28,462 nucleotides of DNA. Source: Candidatus Zixiibacteriota bacterium. Lineage in GTDB: Bacteria; Zixibacteria; MSB-5A5; GN15; PGXB01. Shown here one piece after another: positions 7,763-15,995 of the stretch. The stretch is from assembly GCA_900498245.1 (NCBI GenBank), contig LS998015.1, positions 829,260 through 857,721 of the forward strand, in the 5' to 3' direction. Positions within the stretch are counted from its first letter, which is position 1. Each line of letters begins with the position of its first letter. The notes under the pieces were generated by a model. The model was not told the DNA's origin. It ran no database searches and saw nothing but the letters and a program-made list of their open reading frames with translations. Both the position numbers and the translations under genes were made by a program.

Positions 7763-10700
7763 CTATTTGAAAGAACTCATCTTTGGCTGTGAAATTTCGG
7801 AAGTCACGACCTTCGGCACAAAGGTGGTTTGTTCTCCGGCCAATCTCAGGGGCAGCCCGCAATCGGTCATCCAACTGGCGCAATTGCCCAGGGCGGGACC
7901 GCCGTGGTACAGGTTGTTAATAATATAACTGACATCCAGAATATTAACGATACAATCGACGTTCGGATCGCCCTGGCAGATCTTGTAGGGTATCGGTTCC
8001 GGTCCGTACCGATATAGATAGACTATTATATAGGATACATCCAGAATATTGAAGGCGCCGTTGTTGTTGACATCGCCGGGACGGCAGTTGCAGAAGGTTC
8101 CGCAATCGATATTCGGATAGCGATCGCTTGCGCCGAGAGTGCCGGGAATGATGTAATGGGTCGGGTAGCCGCTGTTGAGTTTGAAATCGCTCCAGCAGTT
8201 TCCCGCCGCCGTGCCGTCATCCCAGTATCCGCCGAAAGCATCATCTTCGGCGTTCAAATTATTATCGAAAATATTGTGATGGATATTCATGACGTAGCGG
8301 CTTCCCGATGCGGACCCGAAATTCTTGATTAAGACTCCCTGATAATTATCGGCCACCAAATTATTGGTCATGGTCGTCATGATATCGCCGTTCCCGTTGG
8401 TATAAATATAGACTCCATAATCTTCATTGCGTTCGATATGATTAAGATCCATGGAAACCGTCACCGAGGAGCCCGCGCTGTAACCTTCATCGGCAATCAC
8501 GACTCCGCCGCTCGATTGCGAACCGGGGGCGGCGTTATCGTGAATATTGTTCCGCGTAAGAGTGGCATTAATATCGACGTCACCGGCATAGCCGGGAAAT
8601 TCATTGCCGATATGTATCCCGAACTGGCAGGCCGTTATTTCGTTATCTTCAATCGTCACCGGTTTGGCCAGAGGGCCGAGGCCGGAAGTAAAACTGTTTT
8701 CGATATAAATGGCGGACGCTGAAGACTGATCGGACAAGGCCCAGGTATGATAATTGCGGAACGTGTTGTCGCGTATGATACCGGTCGAAGTTGACCCCAT
8801 TTCGATGGCGTAACCGAAATCGTCTTCGATTTTGTCGAATGAATTTCTTTCGATCAGGGAATTGACGAAGTCATGCGTGACTATACCGACCCGTCCGGTT
8901 TTGGTCCAGGTGTTATTTTCTATCACCAACTGGGCCCGATTAAGATCGGAAAAGTCGGGCGCGAGAGCACGCGCATAGAAGGTCAGTTCATAATAACCTC
9001 CCGACAGATCGAGGACATTCATATTGGTGATAAAATTATCGGCGATGGTACCGGAGGCATTCCAGTACAGGAAGCCGGAAACATTATTGCCCTTAATCAT
9101 ATCGAAATCGAATGTCATGTTTCGGAATATTATCCCGGGGGAATTGACTATCCGAAGCGCGGTCTGGCGCGAAGTCCCGTAGGTTGAGACATTCCAGCCG
9201 AGGGTCGCCAGGGGGTAAAATATCGTGCCCAGCTGGCTCTGCCCGATGAAAGTAAGACTGCCGCGGCCGTCAATATCGACCGGATCACCGTAGGTGCCAT
9301 CGAGGACATTAACCGTATCGCCGTTTGTCGCCAGATTGACGGCTTCCTGCAATGATGAATTGAAGACATCATCGAGGTACCAGCGCCACGGGACAAGATG
9401 ATTGCTGGCGACATAGTCGCTTCCCCACCAGGGAGAATAATCGACGTTGTCGGTGACAAGGTCGCCGCTTCCGGCACTGATTGAGGTTACGGCGTAAGAC
9501 CGGTCCGAAAGACCGCCCGCAATGGAATTCAAATGAGACTGCGGCACGGTATGCAAATCTACGGCCAGAGGGCGCGGGATACCGGAAACCGGCAATTTAG
9601 GCGTGCCAATTCCCGGGCCGGATATGTCGCCCCACCAATTTCCGGAAGCGTCAATAATGGCGGAAGTGGTATTTTCGACGCCAAAATTGTTTCCGCTGAT
9701 TTCATTACCGTGGATGGCCACACCTGTCGGTTCATATATGTCATAGGGTTGAACGACAACAGCGGAAGCGATATTGCCACTAAGTCTATTTTGGAGAAGT
9801 TGAAGATTGTTGCAGGAACCGTCCGCGATGACGCCATAGCTGTTGTCGAAGAATTCATTGCCCCGGACGGTCAGATCGACGGCGTCGGAAATATATAGAG
9901 CCTGATTGTTTAAATTGAATGTATTGCCATCCACAACGCCACCGGTTCCGCCCCAGATGAATTCGAAATCATTGTTGGAAAAACTGTTATCGTTACTGAA
10001 GGTAAGATTGTCGGCGAAATAGGCATTCAATCCGCCCTGGCAATGGCTGACGTCGTTTCGACTTACCACAGCATTTGGCGCGGGATAATACAGTATTACT
10101 CCGGACGCTGACCAATTGGGATCAAGGGTGGCAATATTAGAGACATAGTTGGAATTAATGGTGCCGCCGGCCGCGTAACCTATCTGAATGCCGTTCTGAG
10201 CCCACTGCCCAATAGCGGTAGGGCCCCGGCCATTGACAATATTTCCACTGATTACGACATTGGGGTCAGGCAGGGAACCATTGTCACCATTGGCACCGAT
10301 ACCGCCGCGGGTAAAGTCAGTCACAGTATTGTTGTTGATATTAACGCTCGAATTACCATAGGCCATAATGCCGAAGGTTTCAGGATTGCCGGAACTGTAG
10401 AGCATGTTTCTGATTTCGTTGTTACTCACGACGGAATTCACACAGTTGCGGATGAGTATGCCGGTAAAGCGGTTGGACTGCCCGGCATTGGTGCCGTCGA
10501 TGTCGAAACCGTTTATGCTCAGCTCAACGGTCTGTGTGCCCGAAATATTGTTTGAACCGTCATTGTTACCGCCGTAGGCAAAAACGATCGGTTCGTAGCG
10601 GGCCGGATTTTCCTGAATGGTATATGAGATCAAGGGCTGAGAAGGGGCTTGAATAAGAGGTCTATCGTGCCCCAGCAGGTGAAGAGGCTTATCTAATACC

Positions 10701-11869
10701 ACCTGCTCCCGATACACTCCGCCCCGAACATTTATAGATTGGCCGAATTCCACGGTATAAATGGCGGGATTCAGGAATTCAAAGTGGGGCTGGCCTATTG
10801 ACGCAATCGGCATGCGGTACATTCTAATATCTGCCGGGCCGCGCGTCACCAGAGGATAGTTTTTTTCACTGGCGGCAAAGAAAAGCATATCTTCGCCATA
10901 TTGGGCAATATACGGGCGGAAATCCCACCAGTAATTGGCTCCGGATTGAGCGTCGGTAAAAGGAATCCCGGGATACCAGGAAGCGCCGTTGTCATTGGAA
11001 TACAAGTACGCCAGGCACTGGCGATCGGTCGAAAACCACGGGGCATAGGCGATCCAGAGATTGCCATGATCGTCTCCGGCAATTGACGGATCTGCGGAGG
11101 AACCGCCGGGCGGGGCGGCGCTTCCGGAAATATCGGTAGTTGTCCAGGTCCCCGACGATGGATCGGACGAGGTATGATAACTCAGAACCGACCACTGGGT
11201 AGTGACCATCCTGAATGTCGCGCCTTCCTTGATAACGCGCGGCATGCGATACGGTCCCGAGAGAGTCTGGGTCGGGCCGGACCAGGAATCAGTAGAACCG
11301 TCATACTTGAGAAGATAAATGCCATCGGTGGACGCCCATCCGGCAAAAAACAGCCAGATATTGTTTCCATCGGCGACGGCATTGAGGTGGAACGCTCCGA
11401 CGGTTTGGGTAGCGGTAAGGATCTGAATAGGAGCTGTCCAGGCGGTACCATCATCGGAAGAGGTCTGATAATATATGTCCCCGGTGGATAGATTGGTGCC
11501 GAAAATCCAGATTTTGCCGTCAGCCTCACAAATTGAACCGGGCCAGAAATTGGCGCCGGGAAGTGTCATTCTTTTGGACGCATCACACTCGACCCAGGTA
11601 TTGCCTTGATCCGTTGAAGTGGAGTAATATATGTCATAAATCAGAACATCCGGATTGTCTCCGGGGGCAAAAGTGCTCTGGGAGCGGGCATATATGAGGA
11701 ACCAGGTGCCGCTGGAAGCCATCAAAAGCTCCGGATCTCTCTCATAATGATTGGGCGTGGAACCGATCGCTATGCCGGAGCCGACCTCGACATCACCGAG
11801 GGCCGAGCCGGCCAGCACCATTAATACTAGTGAAAGAAGAACGACCGAAAGGATTTTTGATTTTTTCAC
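7763..11869 (-). CDS. Exported BNR/beta-helix/dockerin protein, 1368 residues
   Basis: A very large secreted or surface protein. Residues 1-25 are a Sec signal peptide (KILSVVLLSLVLMVLAGSALG). Residues about 30-355 resemble a sialidase/BNR propeller with three Asp boxes: STDQGNTW (85), SSDDGTAW (137) and SNDNGASW (291). Two right-handed parallel beta-helix blocks follow (about 375-790 and 815-1240), full of N-rich turns such as ISGNxVxG and IxxNxI. Residues 1265-1327 are a dockerin-like pair with calcium loops DVNNNGAFNILD and DPNVDCIVNILD, each followed by VSYII. A 41-residue tail follows. The start is GTG, supported by an excellent AAGGAGG at 11882-11876. Asp boxes alone do not prove sialidase activity; I see no enzymatic motif I can name. 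Carbohydrate binding or adhesion is likely but unproven. Confidence 0.9.
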   Translation of the reverse strand: MKKSKILSVVLLSLVLMVLAGSALGDVEVGSGIAIGSTPNHYERDPELLMASSGTWFLIYARSQSTFAPGDNPDVLIYDIYYSTSTDQGNTWVECDASKRMTLPGANFWPGSICEADGKIWIFGTNLSTGDIYYQTSSDDGTAWTAPIQILTATQTVGAFHLNAVADGNNIWLFFAGWASTDGIYLLKYDGSTDSWSGPTQTLSGPYRMPRVIKEGATFRMVTTQWSVLSYHTSSDPSSGTWTTTDISGSAAPPGGSSADPSIAGDDHGNLWIAYAPWFSTDRQCLAYLYSNDNGASWYPGIPFTDAQSGANYWWDFRPYIAQYGEDMLFFAASEKNYPLVTRGPADIRMYRMPIASIGQPHFEFLNPAIYTVEFGQSINVRGGVYREQVVLDKPLHLLGHDRPLIQAPSQPLISYTIQENPARYEPIVFAYGGNNDGSNNISGTQTVELSINGFDIDGTNAGQSNRFTGILIRNCVNSVVSNNEIRNMLYSSGNPETFGIMAYGNSSVNINNNTVTDFTRGGIGANGDNGSLPDPNVVISGNIVNGRGPTAIGQWAQNGIQIGYAAGGTINSNYVSNIATLDPNWSASGVILYYPAPNAVVSRNDVSHCQGGLNAYFADNLTFSNDNSFSNNDFEFIWGGTGGVVDGNTFNLNNQALYISDAVDLTVRGNEFFDNSYGVIADGSCNNLQLLQNRLSGNIASAVVVQPYDIYEPTGVAIHGNEISGNNFGVENTTSAIIDASGNWWGDISGPGIGTPKLPVSGIPRPLAVDLHTVPQSHLNSIAGGLSDRSYAVTSISAGSGDLVTDNVDYSPWWGSDYVASNHLVPWRWYLDDVFNSSLQEAVNLATNGDTVNVLDGTYGDPVDIDGRGSLTFIGQSQLGTIFYPLATLGWNVSTYGTSRQTALRIVNSPGIIFRNMTFDFDMIKGNNVSGFLYWNASGTIADNFITNMNVLDLSGGYYELTFYARALAPDFSDLNRAQLVIENNTWTKTGRVGIVTHDFVNSLIERNSFDKIEDDFGYAIEMGSTSTGIIRDNTFRNYHTWALSDQSSASAIYIENSFTSGLGPLAKPVTIEDNEITACQFGIHIGNEFPGYAGDVDINATLTRNNIHDNAAPGSQSSGGVVIADEGYSAGSSVTVSMDLNHIERNEDYGVYIYTNGNGDIMTTMTNNLVADNYQGVLIKNFGSASGSRYVMNIHHNIFDNNLNAEDDAFGGYWDDGTAAGNCWSDFKLNSGYPTHYIIPGTLGASDRYPNIDCGTFCNCRPGDVNNNGAFNILDVSYIIVYLYRYGPEPIPYKICQGDPNVDCIVNILDVSYIINNLYHGGPALGNCASWMTDCGLPLRLAGEQTTFVPKVVTSEISQPKMSSFK

Positions 11870-12227
11870 TTCTCGCCTCCTTTTTGCAGCAATTTAACCT
11901 ACAGGGAAATTTGTTCTTGAATCGTTAGAAATTGACGATGCCCGCCTCCTTTCCCGTGGCAATGGATTTTTGGTTTTATGAAGAATGTCTAATTCAATTT
12001 TTAGTGATTGACGATAGATTACACCCTTTTAATCCCAAATAGTAAGACCGAGTCTGCGAGAATAAATCGCGGCCAATCTTAATTTATTATTTAAGAATCC
12101 AGGGGTGTGCTCAAGTCCCTGAGGAATTTTCCCACAAGAAAATAAAGGAAAATAGGATGAAAATGTCAAGTATTTTTACCTTGAAATGGGAAAATTGCCT
12201 ATAAATCGAAGTTATTATGGATTAAGG
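11870..12227. other. Divergent intergenic region
   Basis: This AT-rich spacer separates the minus-strand beta-helix gene from the plus-strand cluster. CGCCTCCTTT occurs twice (11874-11883 and 11943-11952). The first copy is the ribosome site of the beta-helix gene read on the minus strand; the second has no start codon at the right distance. A 15-codon ORF on the plus strand (12157-12204, MKMSSIFTLKWENCL) has a weak AGGA before its ATG and is probably fortuitous. I found no convincing promoter for the beta-helix gene and no RNA gene. Confidence 0.4.
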
Positions 12228-12255
12228 TTGACGAGCGATTTCGAATTACTAAATT
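12228..12255 (+). promoter_or_regulatory. Sigma-70-like promoter for the CoA-binding gene cluster
   Basis: TTGACG (12228-12233), 16-bp spacer, TAAATT (12250-12255). The predicted start near 12262 leaves about 17 nt of leader before the ATG at 12279, with AAGGAG at 12265-12270. The boxes are reasonable and the position is right, but no experiment supports it. Confidence 0.4.
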
Positions 12256-12278
12256 GGGGGTGAAAAGGAGATGTGTTG

Positions 12279-12716
12279 ATGGCAGATTATTCCGGTTACT
12301 TTGAATCGAGAAAAATTGCATTGGTGGGGGTTTCCGGCTCCCCGCGAAAATTCGGCAACGCCGTGCATCGAACCCTGAAAGATAGGGGTTTTGAAGTTTT
12401 CCCGGTTCATCCGAGTTTGAAGGAAATCAACGGTTCGCGGTGCTTCGAGCATTTGGGCGAACTTCCGCCCGAAGTCAGTACGCTGGTGGTGGCGGTGGCG
12501 CCGCACACGGCGGTTGAGGTTATCCGGGAAGCGATTGATTCGCCGATGAAAAGAATCTGGTTTCAGCAGGGAGCCGATTTCTCGCAGGCGGCGGAGGCGG
12601 CCCGCAATGCCGGTATGGAAGTGGTATCGAACAAATGCGTTTTGCTTTACGCGCCGCCGGTGACCGGATTTCACGGCTTTCATCGATTTTTAGCCCGCCT
12701 CATAGGCCGGCTTTAA
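12279..12716 (+). CDS. CoA-binding domain protein (YccU family)
   Basis: A 145-residue single-domain Rossmann protein of the CoA_binding_2 type. The nucleotide loop KIALVGVSGSPRKFGN (about residues 11-26) is followed by GFEVFPVHPS (about 41). The second half has IWFQQGADFSQAA...GMEVVSNKC, the pattern seen in YccU-like proteins. The family resembles the N-terminal part of ADP-forming acyl-CoA synthetases and succinyl-CoA ligase alpha chains, but its physiological role is generally unknown. I placed the start at the ATG at 12279, eight nt after AAGGAG; GTG and TTG codons two and one positions upstream are in frame but badly spaced. It is the first gene of a probable three-gene cluster. Confidence 0.85.
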   Translation: MADYSGYFESRKIALVGVSGSPRKFGNAVHRTLKDRGFEVFPVHPSLKEINGSRCFEHLGELPPEVSTLVVAVAPHTAVEVIREAIDSPMKRIWFQQGADFSQAAEAARNAGMEVVSNKCVLLYAPPVTGFHGFHRFLARLIGRL

Positions 12717-12775
12717 AAAAAATTTAACTCAGTTCGATTGAAGAATTGTTCCATTTTATTTTAAGGGAGGCAAGT

Positions 12776-14530
12776 ATGCGCAGGCATTCTTGTTTGGGGG
12801 GATTGATCGTATATGTTGCGATTAACATTCTGTTTTTCTCGGGTGCATTTTGCCAGACAGCAGACGAAACGCCGATTCGATTCGCGGTGATCGGCGATCG
12901 GACCGGCGGCCATGTGGCCGGAATCTATGAAGAAATCATCAAGGAAGTGGAGCGGCTCCGGCCGGATTTCTGTATCACGGTCGGGGATCATATCGAAGGA
13001 TATTCCACCGATACGGCGGTTTTGGAGAGCGAGTGGCGCGAATATCTCGAAATTGTCAAGCCCTTGACGATGCCGTTATATCTGACGCCCGGTAATCATG
13101 ATATTACCTATGATACCGCTCTGGCGACATACGAAAAATATGCAGGGAAACCGTACCGTTCTTTTGATGCAGAAGGTTTGCATTTTGTCATTCTTGATAA
13201 TTCCCGCTGGGAGACAGTACAGACGCTTCCCGGCGAGCAGATTGATTGGCTGATCAGTGATTTAAGCCGGAATAAAGGGGCAAAGGGGACATTTGTCTTT
13301 TATCATAAACCTTTCTGGTATTCCGGGGTGGCCCGGCAATTGCCGGATACGCTTCATAACATTTTTAAAAAGTTCGGTGTGACCGCGGTCTTCTCCGGTC
13401 ACTTTCACATTTATTATAGCGGCCGGTATGACGGGATTCTTTATACCGATGTCGGCAGTTCCGGGGGAGAAACCGATCCCGGCCCGACCGGACTGCAATA
13501 TCATTTTGTCTGGGTGACAGTCGATAAGAACGGGGTGGAAGTCGCGCCGATAAAATTGGGCTCGGTACTGCCGGAGAACGAGGTGACCGCCGATGAAATG
13601 CTCACCACCGAGAGAATTGACCGCGACGCCCTGACTTTTTCATCGCCTTTGATTGTCAAAGATAATCTCGATTTCCGGAGCGGCGAAGTCAAACTGGTAA
13701 TTAGAAATATCGTACCGCAAACGGAAATTCAGGATACTATCCGGTGGGAGGTCCCGTCCGGATGGACAATTATCCCTGCGGCCGCGCCGATTAGCATTAA
13801 AGCCGGGGACAGCCTGCTGGCGCAATTTGCAGTGGAGAAAAGCGGTCCATTGTATCCTACGCCGACCGTTTCAATGCGCCTGCCATACGCCGAAGGCAAG
13901 TACACGACTTTCAAGAAGTGGATTCCGATCAGCCGGGAGACGCCCTGCCCGGTGTCGGCAGAAGCGCCGGTGATTGACGGCAAATTGGATGAGCCCTGCT
14001 GGAAAGGACCGGTGGCGACGCTCTACGACTCCGAAGGGGGCCCGAGCAAGTGCGATTCGACGCGATTCTTTTTTGCCGGTGACAAAGATTATCTGTATCT
14101 CGCCGCTGTCTGCGGGGAAAAAGCGATGGATTCTCTGCGAAGCACGGTCGCCGAGAGGGACGGGCCGGTGTATCGCGAGGATTGCGTGGGATATTTCTTC
14201 CAGCCCGATATTACCAAACCGGAGGTATATCAAATCTATTTCAACCCTATCGGAACCCCGTTCGATCAGAAAATTACGCCGCAGTCCGACGGGACAATGG
14301 TCGGTGATCGCAGCTGGAACGGTACCTATGATGTAAAAACGATCAAAGGTGACGGATATTGGAGTATCGAAATCAGAGTCCCCTTAAGTCAATTCGGCAC
14401 AGCCGGGAAATCCGGAGAAGAGTGGGGATTGAATTTCCGCCGGAAACAGTTCCGCGTGGGGGCCTCGGCCGACTGGCAGATTCCGATCGATTACGATCCG
14501 AAGTCATTGGGGAGACTTATATGGCAGTAA
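12776..14530 (+). CDS. Exported metallophosphoesterase with C-terminal CBM9-like domain
   Basis: A 584-residue protein with an N-terminal signal peptide (hydrophobic core GGLIVYVAINILFFSGAF). The calcineurin-like phosphoesterase domain spans about residues 33-265: GDR (Asp41), GDH (Asp71), GNHD (about 106-109), HKPF (His177) and GHFH (His209/His211). The first motif is GDRTGG rather than DxH, so one usual metal-ligand His is absent. A linker beta domain (about 285-390) is followed by a family 9 carbohydrate-binding-like domain (about 394-584) with IDGKLDEPCW, the YLYLAAV strand and a YWSIEIRVPLSQF strand. The start was moved to the ATG at 12776, six nt after AAGGGAGG, instead of an upstream alternative codon. 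The substrate is unknown; an extracellular phosphoester attached to glycan is a guess. Confidence 0.88.
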   Translation: MRRHSCLGGLIVYVAINILFFSGAFCQTADETPIRFAVIGDRTGGHVAGIYEEIIKEVERLRPDFCITVGDHIEGYSTDTAVLESEWREYLEIVKPLTMPLYLTPGNHDITYDTALATYEKYAGKPYRSFDAEGLHFVILDNSRWETVQTLPGEQIDWLISDLSRNKGAKGTFVFYHKPFWYSGVARQLPDTLHNIFKKFGVTAVFSGHFHIYYSGRYDGILYTDVGSSGGETDPGPTGLQYHFVWVTVDKNGVEVAPIKLGSVLPENEVTADEMLTTERIDRDALTFSSPLIVKDNLDFRSGEVKLVIRNIVPQTEIQDTIRWEVPSGWTIIPAAAPISIKAGDSLLAQFAVEKSGPLYPTPTVSMRLPYAEGKYTTFKKWIPISRETPCPVSAEAPVIDGKLDEPCWKGPVATLYDSEGGPSKCDSTRFFFAGDKDYLYLAAVCGEKAMDSLRSTVAERDGPVYREDCVGYFFQPDITKPEVYQIYFNPIGTPFDQKITPQSDGTMVGDRSWNGTYDVKTIKGDGYWSIEIRVPLSQFGTAGKSGEEWGLNFRRKQFRVGASADWQIPIDYDPKSLGRLIWQ

Positions 14531-14564
14531 AAATTGCACGCGGCGGAAATATTGAGGGAATATT

Positions 14565-15818
14565 ATGACCATAATTCGTCGGATGAGGGGCCGGGAGGTG
14601 AACGAATTTATCCGCATTGCCGCGGAAGCCTATCCGGGAATGAAATTGTTCACCGCAGAGGAGCGGGAACGGGCCCGGAAACGATATCTCAGCAGGCTGG
14701 AAGACAGGCGGATATCCCTATGGGGCGCGTATCGAGGGACGCAGATGGTGGGGGGTATGCGTTATCATGATTTTAATATGAATCTATTCGGCAAAAAGAT
14801 CCTGGCTGGTGGCGTCGGTATGGTTGCCGTGGATCTTCGCTTCAAGAAGGAGCGCATCTGCAAAGAAATGATTCAGGCCTACCTGGAGCACTACCGCGAC
14901 AAGAATGCCCCCCTGGCGGTGCTCTGGCCGTTTCGCCCCGATTTTTACCGTAAGATGGGATTCGGGTACGGCGCTAAAATCAGCCAGTACCGGGTCAAAC
15001 CGGAAGCGATTCCGAAGGGGCAATCAAAAAAACATATTCGCTTTTTCGGCAAAGACGATATTACGGCCCTGGTTGATTTTTACAGCCGATACTGCACCAC
15101 CCGCAACGGGATGATCGAAGAAACCAGGACCGGGTTCCGTCATATAATCGAAATGAGCAGTAATCTCTGGCTGGCCGGATATGAAAAGAACGGCAGGATA
15201 TCCGGCTTTATGAATTTCGGATTTGCGCCGGCCCATGAGAAAAGTTTCGTGATGAATGACATCGTGGTGAGGGAGATGCTTTACGAAAGCCGCGAGGCGT
15301 TGAGCGAGATGATGACTTTCCTGAACAGTCAGTCCGACCAGATTGCCCATGTTATTATAAATGTGGTCGATGACGATTTTCACAATGTTTTTCTCGATCC
15401 CCGCAACGGAACCAATAACATGATACCGTCGGTTTACCATGAAAGCAACGCCTGCGGGGTGGGCATTATGTATCGTGTGCTTGATACGACAGGTATCTGG
15501 AAGGTGCTGGAATATCATGATTTCAACGGTCAGAGTTTTCGGGGAAAATTCAATATCATAGACACCTTTCTGGTAGAGAACAACAAGAGTCTCATACTGG
15601 AAATGGATAATGGTCATGCGGTCTTGAAGAAAACCGGTCGCTGTGATTTTGAAGTCACTATTGACATCTCCGATTTTTCTTCGATGCTTATGGGGGCGAT
15701 CGGATTCGAAAAACTCTGGGAACTGGGTCGGGCCGAAATTTCTGACAACCGGTATATTGCCGCTGTTAATAAGGCCTTCCGGTGCGAGAAAAAGCCGCTC
15801 TGCCTGGCGGCGTTTTGA
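14565..15818 (+). CDS. Eis-like GNAT acetyltransferase with SCP2-like domain
   Basis: A 417-residue protein with the three-part Eis layout: an N-terminal GNAT fold, a second GNAT-like domain and a sterol-carrier-like C-terminal domain (about residues 305-417). In the first GNAT domain GGVGMVAVDLRFKKERI (about 82-98) corresponds to the acetyl-CoA-binding strand and loop, although the usual RxxGx(G/A) is altered. WPFRPDFYRKMGFGYG (about 121-136) matches the conserved 'PFxxxFYxxxGF' segment; Tyr128 aligns with the catalytic Tyr of mycobacterial Eis. The chain ends in Phe, as Eis does, where the terminal carboxylate acts in catalysis. Eis enzymes acetylate amines such as aminoglycosides; the natural substrate here is unknown. 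It lies 34 nt after the phosphoesterase gene, with GAGGG before the ATG. Confidence 0.85.
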   Translation: MTIIRRMRGREVNEFIRIAAEAYPGMKLFTAEERERARKRYLSRLEDRRISLWGAYRGTQMVGGMRYHDFNMNLFGKKILAGGVGMVAVDLRFKKERICKEMIQAYLEHYRDKNAPLAVLWPFRPDFYRKMGFGYGAKISQYRVKPEAIPKGQSKKHIRFFGKDDITALVDFYSRYCTTRNGMIEETRTGFRHIIEMSSNLWLAGYEKNGRISGFMNFGFAPAHEKSFVMNDIVVREMLYESREALSEMMTFLNSQSDQIAHVIINVVDDDFHNVFLDPRNGTNNMIPSVYHESNACGVGIMYRVLDTTGIWKVLEYHDFNGQSFRGKFNIIDTFLVENNKSLILEMDNGHAVLKKTGRCDFEVTIDISDFSSMLMGAIGFEKLWELGRAEISDNRYIAAVNKAFRCEKKPLCLAAF

Positions 15819-15833
15819 TAATTGACCGGACTC

Positions 15834-15865
15834 AAGGACAAATTTGCACCATTATTGTCCTTTTT
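15834..15865 (+). terminator. Probable intrinsic terminator after the acetyltransferase gene
   Basis: AAGGACAA (15834-15841) and TTGTCCTT (15855-15862) form an 8-bp stem with a 13-nt loop, and a run of five T spans the end of the stem and the next three positions. It begins 16 nt after the stop codon and would close the three-gene cluster. The stem is modest in GC content. Confidence 0.55.
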
Positions 15866-15937
15866 GGCAACTGCTTTTCGACGATTGACTTGCTCAAGTT
15901 CGCGCCGGAACCACCGCCGCTTACTTTAAAAAAGGTC

Positions 15938-15965
15938 TTGACTACGGCCAGTTTATATATAATAT
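15938..15965 (+). promoter_or_regulatory. Promoter upstream of the cohesin/dockerin-like gene
   Basis: TTGACT (15938-15943), 16-bp spacer, TAATAT (15960-15965). An overlapping TATAAT (15958-15963) has a 14-bp spacer and is less likely in register. The predicted start near 15972 lies about 24 nt before the ATG, with GGGAG at 15986-15990 as ribosome site. Confidence 0.5.
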
Positions 15966-15995
15966 AGTTATTAGCAACTTATCTCGGGAGCGGTA

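Noticed and set aside
12157-12204. 15-codon plus-strand ORF upstream of the CoA-binding gene
   Set aside because: It lies upstream of the likely promoter at 12228 and has neither a terminator nor a clear ribosome site associated with it.
12249-12683. 144-codon minus-strand ORF
   Set aside because: It is antisense to the CoA-binding gene, which has a family motif, promoter and ribosome site.
15024-15617. 197-codon minus-strand ORF
   Set aside because: It is antisense to the Eis-like gene and has no ribosome site or recognisable domain.
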